Shown here in pieces: positions 43,731 through 53,983 of a stretch of 64,000 nt of DNA. Source of the stretch: UBA3206 sp963623875. Lineage in GTDB: Bacteria; Bacillota_I; Bacilli_A; Acholeplasmatales; Anaeroplasmataceae. A program made the translations under genes and the position numbers. The stretch lies in NCBI GenBank assembly GCA_963623875.1, contig CAVFNL010000005.1, positions 16,142 to 80,141 on the forward strand, read 5' to 3'. Each line of letters opens with the position of its first letter. Position 1 is the stretch's first letter. Below the pieces are notes generated by a model. That model saw only the letters and a program-made list of their open reading frames with translations, was not told where the DNA came from and searched no databases.

Positions 43731-45002
43731 ATGAGTCTTTATATATTTATAGTAGTATCTATACTACTTATCACATCTATTATATTTAAGCCTAAAATAA
43801 AAATATTTGATACTTATGTATTAGTAGCCGTTATAGGGGCTTTATTGATGGTTTTATGTAGGTCAATTTCTTTTAAAGAAATTTATACAGAACTTTTTAA
43901 AAATCCATTAATATCGCCTATTAAAATATTAGTATTATTCTTTACAATGACTTTTATATCTGTAGTATGTGATAATCTTGGTTTTTTTAATTTCTTAGCT
44001 TATAAAGCCTTAAAGCTTGGTAAGGGAAGTCAGTATATACTTTTTACAATATTTTTTGTATTAATATCTATAGTTACAATTTTTACATCAAATGATATTA
44101 TAATTTTAACATTTACGCCTTTTATTATTTATTTTACTAGGCGTAGTAAAATATCTATAACGCCATATCTTGTAATGGAGTTTATGGCTGCTAATACAGC
44201 TTCAATGATGTTAATTGTAGGAAATCCTACAAATATATTATTATCACTTTCAGCAGGTATTAATTTCTTAGAATATTTTAAGAATATGTGGCTTACTACA
44301 ACCCTTACATCAATATTTTTATATCTTTTATTAATTTTAATATTCCACAAAAAATTAAGCGAACCGCTTCAAGCCGAGTTAGAATCTAAGCCTATAAAGT
44401 TAAATATAATACTTACAACATTTTCTATATCATGTCTTTTAATATCTACTATAATGCTAGCAATTTCAAATTATATAAATATTGAAATGTATTTAATAAC
44501 CCTTACAATATCTATTATATTATTTGTATTCTTATCGTTATATGTTTTAATAACAAAAAAAGAAAAACAAGTTATTACAAATTCATTTAAACGTCTTCCG
44601 TATCCATTAATTTTCTTTTTAATATCAATGTTTATAATGGTATCAGCTCTTAAATTAGATGGTTACACATTAAAACTTTATAATTTATTAAATCACTCAA
44701 ATGAAATATATACATATGGTATTTCATCATTTATATTTTGTAATTTAATGAATAACATTCCTATGAGTGTTCTATATTCTAATGTCTTATCATATGGTGT
44801 ATCATCTAAGGTTATATACGCGACTATTATATCATCAAACATCGGAGCTTATCTTACTCCTCTTGGAGCACTTGCAGGTATTATGTGGATGTCTATTTTG
44901 AAAATATATGATGTTGATTTTAAGTTTAAAGATTTTACTAAATATGGCTTGATATCAATACCTGTAGTATTGTTTTCACTTACAATTTTATATTTAGTAT
45001 AA
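43731..45002 (+). CDS. Ion transporter of the ArsB/NhaD (IT) superfamily
   Basis: A 423-residue membrane protein with ten or more spans. Two similar halves show the superfamily's helix-break motifs, FTSNDIIILTFTPF and VGNPTNILLSL in the first half and CNLMNNIPMSVLYSN with LTPLGALAGIMW in the second. Members move arsenite, sodium, citrate or other anions; the ion here cannot be read from the sequence. No arsR or arsC neighbour supports an arsenic role. It is divergent from mfd, with a GAAGGTGA ribosome site and a TAAAAT box in the 77-base gap. Confidence 0.8.
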   Translation: MSLYIFIVVSILLITSIIFKPKIKIFDTYVLVAVIGALLMVLCRSISFKEIYTELFKNPLISPIKILVLFFTMTFISVVCDNLGFFNFLAYKALKLGKGSQYILFTIFFVLISIVTIFTSNDIIILTFTPFIIYFTRRSKISITPYLVMEFMAANTASMMLIVGNPTNILLSLSAGINFLEYFKNMWLTTTLTSIFLYLLLILIFHKKLSEPLQAELESKPIKLNIILTTFSISCLLISTIMLAISNYINIEMYLITLTISIILFVFLSLYVLITKKEKQVITNSFKRLPYPLIFFLISMFIMVSALKLDGYTLKLYNLLNHSNEIYTYGISSFIFCNLMNNIPMSVLYSNVLSYGVSSKVIYATIISSNIGAYLTPLGALAGIMWMSILKIYDVDFKFKDFTKYGLISIPVVLFSLTILYLV

Positions 45003-45029
45003 AAAATCCCCTAAATTAGGGGCTTTTTT
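45002..45029. terminator. Bidirectional terminator between converging genes
   Basis: CCCCTA and TAGGGG pair around a three-base loop at 45008-45022, with a run of A before and a run of T after, so it can stop transcription from both sides. Confidence 0.85.
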
Positions 45030-47253
45030 AATTTGAATTAGACCAGTTATTGATCTTCTTCATTAATGCTATGTATTTGTTGTAGTTTGTTGAATTCTTA
45101 TATAAATCCTTCTTATACATTTGGTCAATGTAGCGAATATTTTCAACAAGTTTAGACGCAACATTATCAATATATTTTATATATAACTCTTTAAGTTCTG
45201 CATCAGTATATGATGATTTTTTATCATAAGATACGCCTTCTTTATCTAAATACTCTTCCATAGTTTTAGAGAAGTTATCTTCTTTAAGTTTCTTAATATT
45301 AAGCCAATTAAATTTATTAATATTTAAGAAATATGAATAAGTATCTAACCAATATCCATAACCTCTTGAATATATTATTGTAGGTTTTTTTGTAAATACT
45401 GAATGTCCATAATACATATGTTCGTAATAGTTAATACCTAGTATATCAAGAAGTGTTGGAACAATATCACATGATGATGAGAACTTAGTGTTAAATCTTT
45501 GGTTAGGGTTTGAACCATTATTTGTAACTTCTTTTACTAACTTTTGATCGTATATCATACAAGGCACTCTATATAGGTCCATATAATCAATATCATCTTC
45601 AAGACATTGTTCTGTAGATGATATGTTTTTAACATAATTAGAAACTCCTTCATAATATCCTTGGTGATCTCCAAATAATACTATTGTAGTATTTTCTAAT
45701 AAATTATTTTGTTCAAGATAGCTAAATATTTCACCTAAAGCTTTGTTAGTTACCATAGCAGCTGCCATATAAGTGTAATACACTAATTCTTCTGTAGTAG
45801 CGTTATCAATACTAATTCCTAGCGCATCTTCTAATACCTTATATTCTTCTTTAAGATTATCTCTTTGTCTAGAATATAGTCCATGTGTAGTTATTGTTGT
45901 GATATATGTATAGAATCTTTTGTTTGTAGGGAACATTAACTTCTCACAAGCTTTAATCATTTCATCATCACGGTTTCTATCACCAGTTGTACTTCCGTAA
46001 TCAGTAAATACTCCTTTTTCAATTCCTTCTGTTGATGCGTCTGCCATATCTTCAGAATAGAATTGTTTATCAAAACCTAGACCTTTAATAGATTGCGATC
46101 TATTATAAAATGAATTATAACCATCATGGAAATATTGTGATGAATAATTATTGTTATTTTTATATTCACTTTCAAGATCTAAAATGTTAGGCATTGTATA
46201 AGGTTTTACATTATTAGGATATGAATAATTAATATATGTCTTTATAGGATAGTTTCCTAAAATAGAATAATTTTCTGATATATCCGTTTTTTCTCTTGCG
46301 TGATAATTTGTAAGAACATATGATTCGTCATATAGTCTATATAAATTACCATATAATTCTCTCATTTTTTCATTTGAAAGTTTAACTCCGTTAGGAAGCT
46401 TAATATTAGAACCTATAGGGAAATTTGTTCCCTCATATCCCATAAATGCCATCCATTCAAAAGTTTCACCTAATATTGTAATTACATTATTTCCGCTTGA
46501 AATACCATGAATACTTCCAGATTCTTCTCCACTATATACCGAACTATACAAATAATTTTCAATATCTTCTACTGAAGCTTTATCTTCTTTATAAAAAGCC
46601 ACATTAGAGTAGAATTCATTTACGAAGTTATTAGTAGCTCCATATTGTTGATACTTAGATTCTGTATTAGAATGTAGTAATTCATCATAAGGATCTGTTT
46701 TAGTACTACCATTTATAGCATATCCTGTACAAACATTTAATATTAACATTAAAACTATAAATATAGAAATTGTTGAATATTTTACTATCTTAATATTTTT
46801 AGTTGTAGTCTTATTATCCTCTAAAATATTTTTAGTTTCATATTCTGCATACTTTAATCCAAAACATAACCAAGCCGCAGTAACAAATATTATACCTATT
46901 GTATACCAGAAATTAACTGGCACATTTTCAAGTATTCCCATCGCATCATTTCGTAATAATAACATTGACCAATCAAACCATTGACCAGCCATATCATATA
47001 ATAACATAAATATAATGTTTATTATTCCATGCACACATATGAATATAGAGATTAATATTACTCTTGCCTTTTGATTTTTAATGCACAAAAGAACAGCTGA
47101 TAATGCCGCAATAATAGTTAGCATATATCTAGGATCTCTAATATAGAATTTTCCATCAGTTATGCAAGCTGCAATAATTTCAACTAAAATGGAAGATATA
47201 ATATATAAAATTATTGTTAAATATTCTAGTAAAAATTTTTTTAATTTTTCCAT
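45028..47253 (-). CDS. LtaS-like sulfatase-fold membrane phosphotransferase
   Basis: Probably moves glycerol-phosphate or a similar group onto a lipid or polymer outside the membrane, as lipoteichoic acid synthases do. Five membrane spans fill about residues 1-200, followed by an extracellular alkaline-phosphatase-fold domain. Key features are ILGETFEWM, a candidate nucleophile threonine in REKTDISENYS (about 322) and the metal-binding FGDHQGYYEGV (about 528). The ATG at 47253 follows AGGTGA; a GTG at 47262 overlaps that site. At about 741 residues it is longer than typical LtaS. It follows a membrane protein gene without a gap. Confidence 0.8.
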   Translation of the reverse strand: MEKLKKFLLEYLTIILYIISSILVEIIAACITDGKFYIRDPRYMLTIIAALSAVLLCIKNQKARVILISIFICVHGIINIIFMLLYDMAGQWFDWSMLLLRNDAMGILENVPVNFWYTIGIIFVTAAWLCFGLKYAEYETKNILEDNKTTTKNIKIVKYSTISIFIVLMLILNVCTGYAINGSTKTDPYDELLHSNTESKYQQYGATNNFVNEFYSNVAFYKEDKASVEDIENYLYSSVYSGEESGSIHGISSGNNVITILGETFEWMAFMGYEGTNFPIGSNIKLPNGVKLSNEKMRELYGNLYRLYDESYVLTNYHAREKTDISENYSILGNYPIKTYINYSYPNNVKPYTMPNILDLESEYKNNNNYSSQYFHDGYNSFYNRSQSIKGLGFDKQFYSEDMADASTEGIEKGVFTDYGSTTGDRNRDDEMIKACEKLMFPTNKRFYTYITTITTHGLYSRQRDNLKEEYKVLEDALGISIDNATTEELVYYTYMAAAMVTNKALGEIFSYLEQNNLLENTTIVLFGDHQGYYEGVSNYVKNISSTEQCLEDDIDYMDLYRVPCMIYDQKLVKEVTNNGSNPNQRFNTKFSSSCDIVPTLLDILGINYYEHMYYGHSVFTKKPTIIYSRGYGYWLDTYSYFLNINKFNWLNIKKLKEDNFSKTMEEYLDKEGVSYDKKSSYTDAELKELYIKYIDNVASKLVENIRYIDQMYKKDLYKNSTNYNKYIALMKKINNWSNSN

Positions 47254-47262
47254 ATATATCAC

Positions 47263-47985
47263 CTATAACACAAAAATAAGCCCGCACGAAGCGCAAGTGC
47301 TTAAAATATGTCTATTGCATAATAAATATATTTCTCCATATAATAATATCATAAAGAAATATAGAACACTTAATGACCCACCAACGCCAAGACATAATGA
47401 ATAAATTCCATATGTAAGCATTGTAGCCAAACCTCCATAAGGAATATATTTATTAATGTTTTTATTTTTAAATTTAATTGTGTTATCTAGGGCATATTGA
47501 AAATTCTCAATCATAAATACTGCTACATAAAGACATACTGTATAATATCCTGTTTTAGTCGCAAAAACTCCAATTTTAAAAGCTGTTGTATTATTTCCAA
47601 TATCATGTAATGGTTTTATTTCAAAACCTATAATAGCACTAATAATAAATACCATCACAATTGTAATAGCATATATTATAGATGTTCTTTTAAGCGATAG
47701 AGGTGTTTTATCTTTTTTATATGTTATGTTTAATTTTTTTATTAATATAAAATTAATTAATAATACAAATATAATTAAAAAAACAATTCCTAGACCATAT
47801 CTAAAATGTCCATTAGCTTGTCCATAATAAACCCTTTTATATAATGGTTTAAACACTAAACTTAGATTCGATAAAAGAATCGCCGCAAAATAAGCTAATG
47901 CCACAATTGCATATTTCAATCTTTGTTTTACTGAAATATTTTCTGGTATAACATCATCGTTATATTTTTCATTATCTATTTCCAT
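47263..47985 (-). CDS. Membrane protein of unknown function, six or seven spans
   Basis: A 240-residue hydrophobic protein with a charged N-terminus (about 25 residues) and six or seven membrane segments. Its stop codon directly abuts the GTG/ATG start region of the LtaS-like gene, so they share a transcript. It may be an accessory factor for glycolipid or teichoic-type polymer synthesis; this is inference from position. No family recognised. Preceded by a GGAGG-type site. Confidence 0.65.
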   Translation of the reverse strand: MEIDNEKYNDDVIPENISVKQRLKYAIVALAYFAAILLSNLSLVFKPLYKRVYYGQANGHFRYGLGIVFLIIFVLLINFILIKKLNITYKKDKTPLSLKRTSIIYAITIVMVFIISAIIGFEIKPLHDIGNNTTAFKIGVFATKTGYYTVCLYVAVFMIENFQYALDNTIKFKNKNINKYIPYGGLATMLTYGIYSLCLGVGGSLSVLYFFMILLYGEIYLLCNRHILSTCASCGLIFVL

Positions 47986-48170
47986 GATATACCTCCAAAA
48001 AAAGCCAAATTAATTTTATAATACTTAAAATATAATGTCAACAAATCACAGTTTTAAAAAAATGAAATCAAACGATTTCCTTAGTAAGTACTATATTAAA
48101 AATAGATCTACTGCATTAATATTTTTTCTCATTTATCAATGCTGTTCACATCAAAGATTCACACTTAGCA

Positions 48171-49410
48171 TTATAAATCTAAACTATTCTCGTTAAATAA
48201 AAACTCTTTAATGCCTATTATAAGTATTCCTTCTTCAGTAATCCATTTTTTTATATTATCTTTAACAATAATAATTTTCTTAAAATTGTCTTTAATATTT
48301 AATAAAGGTCTTTCTTCTTGTAATGTTTTTTCTCTTGTTGGAAGCGATAATGCTGATTGAATATAGTAACGTTTATTCATTTGATTACAAATAAAATCTA
48401 CTTCAATTTGTTTTCTATCATCACTTTCTTTTTTCTACAACACCTACATCAACATTATATCCACGTATTTTTAATTCGTTATAGATTATATTTTCCATAA
48501 TATATGTTTCTTCTTGTTGTCTAAAATTTAATCTAGCATTTCTAAGTCCGATATCTGTAAAATAATATTTAAATGGTGTTTGAATATATTTTTTTCCTTT
48601 GATGTCATAGCGCTCCACTTTTTCGATTAAATAAGCATCTAAAACATATTTTAAATACAATGTAATAGTGTTAATCGATACATTTTTAATTCCACTACTA
48701 TTAAAAGTATTAAATAATTTATTAGGGTTTGTTAATGAACCAATTGATGAAGATAATATATTTAAAATATTATCTAAAACATCAAGACGCTCTATATTAT
48801 TTCTTTCAACAATATCAGTAATATATGTTTTTTCAAACAATTGTTTTAAATATTGACTCTTATCTTCCTCATTATCAAACGATAGTATTCTTGGCATACC
48901 ACCGTATGTTATATACATATTCCATGCATCGTCTATACTTCCAAGAAAGACATTACTAAACTCTTTAAATGATAGAGGAAATACTCTTATTTCATCACCT
49001 CTTCCTCTAAATTCAGTTATTATGTCAGATGATAAAAATTTTGAATTACTACCTGTTACATACACATCTAAATTTTCAATATGAAGAAAGCCATTTAAAA
49101 CCGATTCAAAATCTTCTACTTTTTGAACTTCATCTAATAAGATGTAATACTTATCATTATCAACAATAGATTTTCTTATAAATTCATCTAATGCATCAGG
49201 GTTTAAATATTTTTGATTTCTTCTTTCATCAAGATCTAATTTAATAACATGATCTTCCTTAATACCATTATTTATTAAATATTCTTTAAATAAAGGATCT
49301 AAAAGATAAGATTTACCACATCTTCTTATACCTGTAATTATTTTTATTAATCCATTATCCATTTTATGAATTAATTTATTTAAGTATAAATCTCTATTAA
49401 TTCTTCTCAT
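48171..49410 (-). pseudogene. AAA ATPase with DUF4143 domain, frameshifted
   Basis: One gene of about 413 codons split by a frameshift. The first frame (49410-48421) has Walker A GIRRCGKSYL (about 26-35), Walker B YYILLDEVQ, then VTGSNSKFLS and the DUF4143 region (FTDIGLRNARLNFRQQEETY). At GTAGAAAAAAG near 48425-48435 the frame is lost. Removing one A restores ESDDRKQIEVDFICNQMNKR, the conserved nuclease-like end of the family, which runs on to 48171. So one extra A in a six-A run disabled the gene. Members of this family are common, often decayed and of unclear function. Confidence 0.85.
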
Positions 49411-49466
49411 ACACTACCACCATTGAATATTTTTTCCGTTTCGGCAAAAAAATTCAGTCAACATTT

Positions 49467-49513
49467 AAAAAACAGTTAATTTTTTAAAGCATTAAACTTT
49501 AGCAAATTAACTG
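49467..49513 (-). terminator. Terminator after the CaCA antiporter
   Basis: CAGTTAAT and ATTAACTG form a perfect outer stem (49473-49513) with further A-T pairs inside, followed on the minus strand by TTTTTTAAATG. Confidence 0.6.
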
Positions 49514-49530
49514 TATAATTTATTCTTATT

Positions 49531-50577
49531 CTAGAACACTTCTACTGTTCTTAATATCAAATATAAAAGATATAAAGCATATATGCTTAAAAATAATATA
49601 CCAACTTTTCTATCAAGCTTGCCTCTAAATGATAAAGCAAATAATAATATTGCAGAACCTAACATTACCAACAAGTCTACTACTATTTGATTTCCTGTTG
49701 TAAGGGGGTTAATAGTAGCGCTTATACCAAGTACAAATAAAATATTAAATATATTTGATCCAATAACATTTCCTAAAGCCATTTCGTCTTGACCTTTTTT
49801 TGCGGCAACAAGCGATGTTACAAGTTCAGGAAGTGATGTACCTATCGCAACAACTGTAAGACCTACTAAAGATTCAGCAAGGTCACTATCAAGACCTGCT
49901 CCTTCAGCTATTGATAGTGCAAGATTTTTAGCTCCAAATACTACTAGTTCTCCACCAGCTACAACACCTGCAGCTCCAACTATTATTAAAAGTATCGCAA
50001 GCCAGACTTTCATATCTTTTATTTCTTCACCATTTGCATCTTCCTCTTGTGGATGCTTTTTTGCGTCTATTACAAGGAAGATGATGTAGACTATAAATAA
50101 TAATATAAATATAATACCCTCAAATCTTAATATAGCTTTAGTCCCATTTAGATTAAAACATATTCCAAATAGCACTAATAAAGCTGTTACAAACAAAAGC
50201 ATTGGAAATTCTTTTTTCAATGTACTTTTCTTTATAACTACTGCGCTAAACAGTATTGATGATCCTAATACTATTAAAATATTACATATATTTGAACCAA
50301 CTACATTTCCTATTGCGACATTCGCATTTCCATCATGAAGTAAGCAATCAATAGAGTCCGCTGCTGATACTGCAAGTTCAGGAAGTGATGTTCCCATTGC
50401 GACTACTGTAAGACCTATTATCATAGGTGATATGTGTAGTTTTTTAGCAATAGATGATGCGGCATCTACAAAAATGTCTGAAAATTTAACCAAACATAAA
50501 ACACCTATGCACATTGAGATAATAAATAAAATAATTTGAAGTGGTGTTGACCAATTTGAATAAAAAGATAAAAACAT
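49531..50577 (-). CDS. Calcium/sodium antiporter of the CaCA family (YrbG-like)
   Basis: Membrane exchanger that most likely expels calcium in return for sodium or protons. The two inverted halves each carry the family's alpha repeat. The first is GLTVVAMGTSLPELAVSAAD followed by GNVVGSNICNI; the second is GLTVVAIGTSLPELVTSLVA followed by GNVIGSNIFNI. About ten spans, 348 residues, normal for the group. A loop rich in acidic residues separates the halves (about 180-190). It is preceded by pth and prs on the same strand. Confidence 0.93.
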   Translation of the reverse strand: MFLSFYSNWSTPLQIILFIISMCIGVLCLVKFSDIFVDAASSIAKKLHISPMIIGLTVVAMGTSLPELAVSAADSIDCLLHDGNANVAIGNVVGSNICNILIVLGSSILFSAVVIKKSTLKKEFPMLLFVTALLVLFGICFNLNGTKAILRFEGIIFILLFIVYIIFLVIDAKKHPQEEDANGEEIKDMKVWLAILLIIVGAAGVVAGGELVVFGAKNLALSIAEGAGLDSDLAESLVGLTVVAIGTSLPELVTSLVAAKKGQDEMALGNVIGSNIFNILFVLGISATINPLTTGNQIVVDLLVMLGSAILLFALSFRGKLDRKVGILFLSIYALYLLYLILRTVEVF

Positions 50578-50633
50578 ACTTTCTCCTTAATTGAAAATAG
50601 ACTTAAAGGAATAAATTCCCTTAAGTCTTTATT

Positions 50634-51203
50634 TTATTGTGAATTGATAAGATTTGATAGTTTATTAGCATCCATACCATCAATAAATGCTTCAAGTCCT
50701 TTAATAACTCTACTATATATAGTGTTTTCAATTAATTCTAAATCTTCTTTAGAAAATTTTCCAAGAACATAATCTACAACACTTATAGTTTTTGATCTAT
50801 CTATTCCAACCTTAATTCGCATAAATTCATCAGTGCCAAGTTGATTAATGATGCTTTTAAGCCCATTATGCCCACCAGCACTACCTTTAGCACGGAATCT
50901 AATTTTTCCAACCGGAAGATCAAGATCATCATTTATTACGATAATATCTTCTATACCAATTTTATAGAATTTTGCGACTAATATTAAACTATCTCCTGAT
51001 AAATTCATGTAGGTTCTAGGTTTTAATAGTAAAACCTTTTCATTTCCTATTCTTATTTCTGCTATAGAACCCTTAAATGCTTTGTTTTCTTTAAAAATTC
51101 CATTATATTTAGAAGCGAACGCATCTATACACATAAAACCAATGTTATGTCTTGTATTATTGTATTCACTTCCAATATTTCCTAAACCTACAATTAATTT
51201 CAT
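50634..51203 (-). CDS. pth: Peptidyl-tRNA hydrolase
   Basis: Frees tRNA from peptidyl-tRNA that drops off the ribosome. The N-terminal LIVGLGNIGSEYNNTRHNIGF holds the catalytic histidine region. NDDLDLPVGKIRFRAKGSAGGHNGLKSI and FMRIKVGIDR are the other family blocks. At 189 residues it is full length. Its start shares a base with the end of prs, giving a prs-pth pair that is common in Firmicutes. Confidence 0.97.
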   Translation of the reverse strand: MKLIVGLGNIGSEYNNTRHNIGFMCIDAFASKYNGIFKENKAFKGSIAEIRIGNEKVLLLKPRTYMNLSGDSLILVAKFYKIGIEDIIVINDDLDLPVGKIRFRAKGSAGGHNGLKSIINQLGTDEFMRIKVGIDRSKTISVVDYVLGKFSKEDLELIENTIYSRVIKGLEAFIDGMDANKLSNLINSQ

Positions 51204-52186
51204 TATAATAATTCTCTCTTGCTCTTATCATATGAATAAGTAAATAATCCTGATAGAGGTTCATTACTTAATATTCTTAAAATACCATGTCCTAATAGAG
51301 ATCCTACAGATAATACCTTAATCTTATCTACTCTCTTATCTTCTGGGATATTAATAGTATTAGTTAAAATTAATTCTTTAATCTTTGATGCATTAATTCT
51401 GTCTATTGCAGGTCCAGATAATACACCATGTGTAGCACATACATAAACTTCTGTTGCACCAGCATTAATTAATGCGTCTGCACCAATTGTAATAGTTCCA
51501 GCTGTATCTACCATGTCATCAATCATAACGCAAACTTTACCCTTAACATCACCGATAATGTTCATAACCTCAGCTTTATTTGGTTCAGGACGACGCTTAT
51601 CAATAATTGCGATAGGTGCTTCTAGTACTTGAGCAAGTTGACGTGCACGAGTAACTCCACCATGATCTGGTGATACTACACATACATTGCTTAATTTCTT
51701 ATCTGAAATGTAGTTTGCAAGGATAGGAAGCCCCATAAAATTATCTACAGGAATATTAAAGAATCCTTGAATTTGAGCAGCATGTAAATCCATAACGATC
51801 ATTCTATCTGCTCCTGCTGCTTGAATTAAATCCGCAACAAGACGAGCAGTGATTGGTTGACGAGAACGAGCTTTTCTGTCTTGTCTTCCATATCCATAAT
51901 AAGGAACAACTAAATTAATTGATTCTGCAGATGCTCTCTTTAATGCATCACACATAATAAGAAGTTCCATTAAATGGTCATTTGCAGGTGCTGCTGTTGG
52001 TTGAACAACAAAACAATGATGTCCACGAACAGTTTCATTAATGTTTACATTAATTTCTCCGTCTGCAAATCTTAATACATCACATTTTGCTAGAGGAATA
52101 CCTATTGATTCTGCAATTTCCTCAGCTAAAGGACGGTTTGATGATAATGAAAATAATTTTACTTTTTTTCCAAATAATTCTGGCAT
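51203..52186 (-). CDS. prs: Ribose-phosphate pyrophosphokinase (PRPP synthetase)
   Basis: Makes PRPP from ribose 5-phosphate and ATP; PRPP is the entry substrate for purine synthesis. The PRPP-binding loop VCVMIDDMVDTAGTITIGA, the flexible-loop GRQDRKARSRQPITARLVA and the VVSPDHGGVTRARQLA segment are clear. Length 327 is normal. It is apart from the purine operon and paired with pth. Confidence 0.97.
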   Translation of the reverse strand: MPELFGKKVKLFSLSSNRPLAEEIAESIGIPLAKCDVLRFADGEINVNINETVRGHHCFVVQPTAAPANDHLMELLIMCDALKRASAESINLVVPYYGYGRQDRKARSRQPITARLVADLIQAAGADRMIVMDLHAAQIQGFFNIPVDNFMGLPILANYISDKKLSNVCVVSPDHGGVTRARQLAQVLEAPIAIIDKRRPEPNKAEVMNIIGDVKGKVCVMIDDMVDTAGTITIGADALINAGATEVYVCATHGVLSGPAIDRINASKIKELILTNTINIPEDKRVDKIKVLSVGSLLGHGILRILSNEPLSGLFTYSYDKSKRELL

Positions 52187-52245
52187 TTTAAAAATCTCCT
52201 ATATCTATTTAAAATTATATTTTAATTATACCACTATTTATTACT

Positions 52246-52284
52246 AAATAAAAGTTGTAAAACGATATCATTTTTACAACTTTT
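52246..52284 (-). terminator. Terminator after ispE
   Basis: AAAAGTTGTAAAA and TTTTACAACTTTT form a 13-pair stem at 52250-52284 around a nine-base loop, followed on the minus strand by ATTTAG. The gap also holds the AT-rich promoter region of prs. Confidence 0.75.
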
Positions 52285-52306
52285 ATATTTATTCTATTTT
52301 TAAATA

Positions 52307-53119
52307 TTACAAAATTGTACAATTTAAAAAATCTAAATTATATTTTTCTTTTAATTCTTCTTCATATACATGTCCAAACACATAAAGAGTTGGTCCTGAT
52401 CCACTTAAAAATGGCATGTAGCCAAGATTTAATAAATCATCATATATGTCTCTAAGCGGCGTCATATATATTGATATTTGAGCTAAGTCATTAAATATAT
52501 TGTCTTTAACATTTTTCAAATCATTATCTTTAAGCGCATTTAATATATTTTTTATTGCCTCTTCTCGCTTTATACCTTCGTATTTATACGCATTATATAC
52601 AGCTTTCGTTGAAATTCCAAAGTCTGGTTCTATAAGAGTAAGATTTATATTATGAAAGTTAGATTCTACTAAATTTACGACTTCTCCTCTTCCACTGCAA
52701 TACGCAGGGGATTGGTATAGACAATAAGACACATCCGAACCTAATTTATTTGCAATCTCTTCTAATTCTTTTAAAGGCGCATTTATATTAAAAAATCTAT
52801 TTAAACCTCTTAAACAAGCTGCCGCATCAGAAGATCCACCAGCCATCCCTGATGAAAGGGGAATATGTTTTTCAAGAATAATTCCCACTCCTTGTTTTAT
52901 ATCATATTTTTCATAAAATAATTTTAATGCTTTTAAAACAATATCATCTTCTATATCTATATTTGATCTATACATTACATCATCTGATTCAAAAAATGAT
53001 AATTCATCATATAAAGATATAGGGACCATTATTGTATTAACGCCGTGATATCCATCATCTCTTGTATCTAAAACTTCAAGAGTAAGATTTATTTTAGCAT
53101 ATGCTTTCTCGTATATCAT
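52307..53119 (-). CDS. ispE: 4-diphosphocytidyl-2-C-methyl-D-erythritol kinase
   Basis: GHMP kinase of the non-mevalonate isoprenoid pathway. The N-terminus AYAKINLTLEVLDTRDDGYH and the ATP-binding glycine loop PLSSGMAGGSSDAAACLRGL are diagnostic, and the C-terminal FLSGSGPTLYVFG completes the family pattern. Full length at 270 residues. It follows rsmA by nine bases in the order seen in many Firmicutes. Confidence 0.96.
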   Translation of the reverse strand: MIYEKAYAKINLTLEVLDTRDDGYHGVNTIMVPISLYDELSFFESDDVMYRSNIDIEDDIVLKALKLFYEKYDIKQGVGIILEKHIPLSSGMAGGSSDAAACLRGLNRFFNINAPLKELEEIANKLGSDVSYCLYQSPAYCSGRGEVVNLVESNFHNINLTLIEPDFGISTKAVYNAYKYEGIKREEAIKNILNALKDNDLKNVKDNIFNDLAQISIYMTPLRDIYDDLLNLGYMPFLSGSGPTLYVFGHVYEEELKEKYNLDFLNCTIL

Positions 53120-53128
53120 AACAACCTC

Positions 53129-53983
53129 TTAACTATCTAACATGTTACTTAGCGTAACAAATTCTTTGACACTTAATTCTTCACTTCTTACATTTTCTTT
53201 TAATCCTAATTCTCTCAAGACATCACAAATTCTATTTTTATCATATCCTAAAAGAGACAAATTATTTACAAGTGTTTTTCTTCTTTGAGCAAACGCTCCT
53301 CTTACTAATTTAAAATATTTCTCTTCATTTAGTGCTTTATAAGGTGCTTCGCTATATAAATCTAGTCTAATTACTGCACTATCAACATTTGGAGAGGGAA
53401 CAAACACATTTCTTGATACTCTAATCCTCTTTTCAGCGGTCGCTCTATATTGTATCGCAATAGATAATGCATTATAGTCTTTTACTGAAGGATTAGAACA
53501 TATTCTATCCGCAACTTCTTCTTGCATCATCATAACATAACGTGTTATTTTTTTTGTTTGTTCTAATAAAGTTAAAATAATAGGCGTTGTAATATAATAT
53601 GGTAAATTAGATATTAAAACGACTTTTTTATAATCTTTTAAATATATATCAATATCTTTATTAACATCGCATTTTAATACGTCTTGATTTATGATATTAA
53701 TATTATTATATTCTTCTAAATTCTTAGATAAAATAGGAATTAAATCTTTATCTATTTCATAGCATAATAACCTATTACATCTTTTCGCAATAATTTCTGT
53801 TAAAGCTCCTAGTCCAGGCCCTATTTCTATTACATCAGTTAAAGAATTTATATCTGCAGTATCTACAATACGCTCTAATATATTTTGGTCAGTTAAAAAG
53901 TTTTGACCATATTTTTTCTTAATATAAAATTTATTTTCAGAAATAATTTGCTTAGTATTTGCAATATTACCAATTTTAGGCAT
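53129..53983 (-). CDS. rsmA: 16S rRNA (adenine1518/1519-N6)-dimethyltransferase
   Basis: Methylates two adenines near the 3' end of 16S rRNA. The KKYGQNFLTDQ start, the SAM-binding VIEIGPGLGALT and the catalytic NLPYYITTPI are present, and the C-terminal helical domain ends with the family's FVTLSNML. The ATG at 53983 gives MPKIGNIANTKQ; a start three codons earlier at 53992 is also possible. It overlaps the rnmV end. Confidence 0.96.
   Translation of the reverse strand: MPKIGNIANTKQIISENKFYIKKKYGQNFLTDQNILERIVDTADINSLTDVIEIGPGLGALTEIIAKRCNRLLCYEIDKDLIPILSKNLEEYNNINIINQDVLKCDVNKDIDIYLKDYKKVVLISNLPYYITTPIILTLLEQTKKITRYVMMMQEEVADRICSNPSVKDYNALSIAIQYRATAEKRIRVSRNVFVPSPNVDSAVIRLDLYSEAPYKALNEEKYFKLVRGAFAQRRKTLVNNLSLLGYDKNRICDVLRELGLKENVRSEELSVKEFVTLSNMLDS

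Noticed and set aside
45002..45029. Small inverted repeat as an insertion-sequence end
   Set aside because: No transposase or target duplication is nearby; A and T runs on both sides identify a bidirectional terminator.
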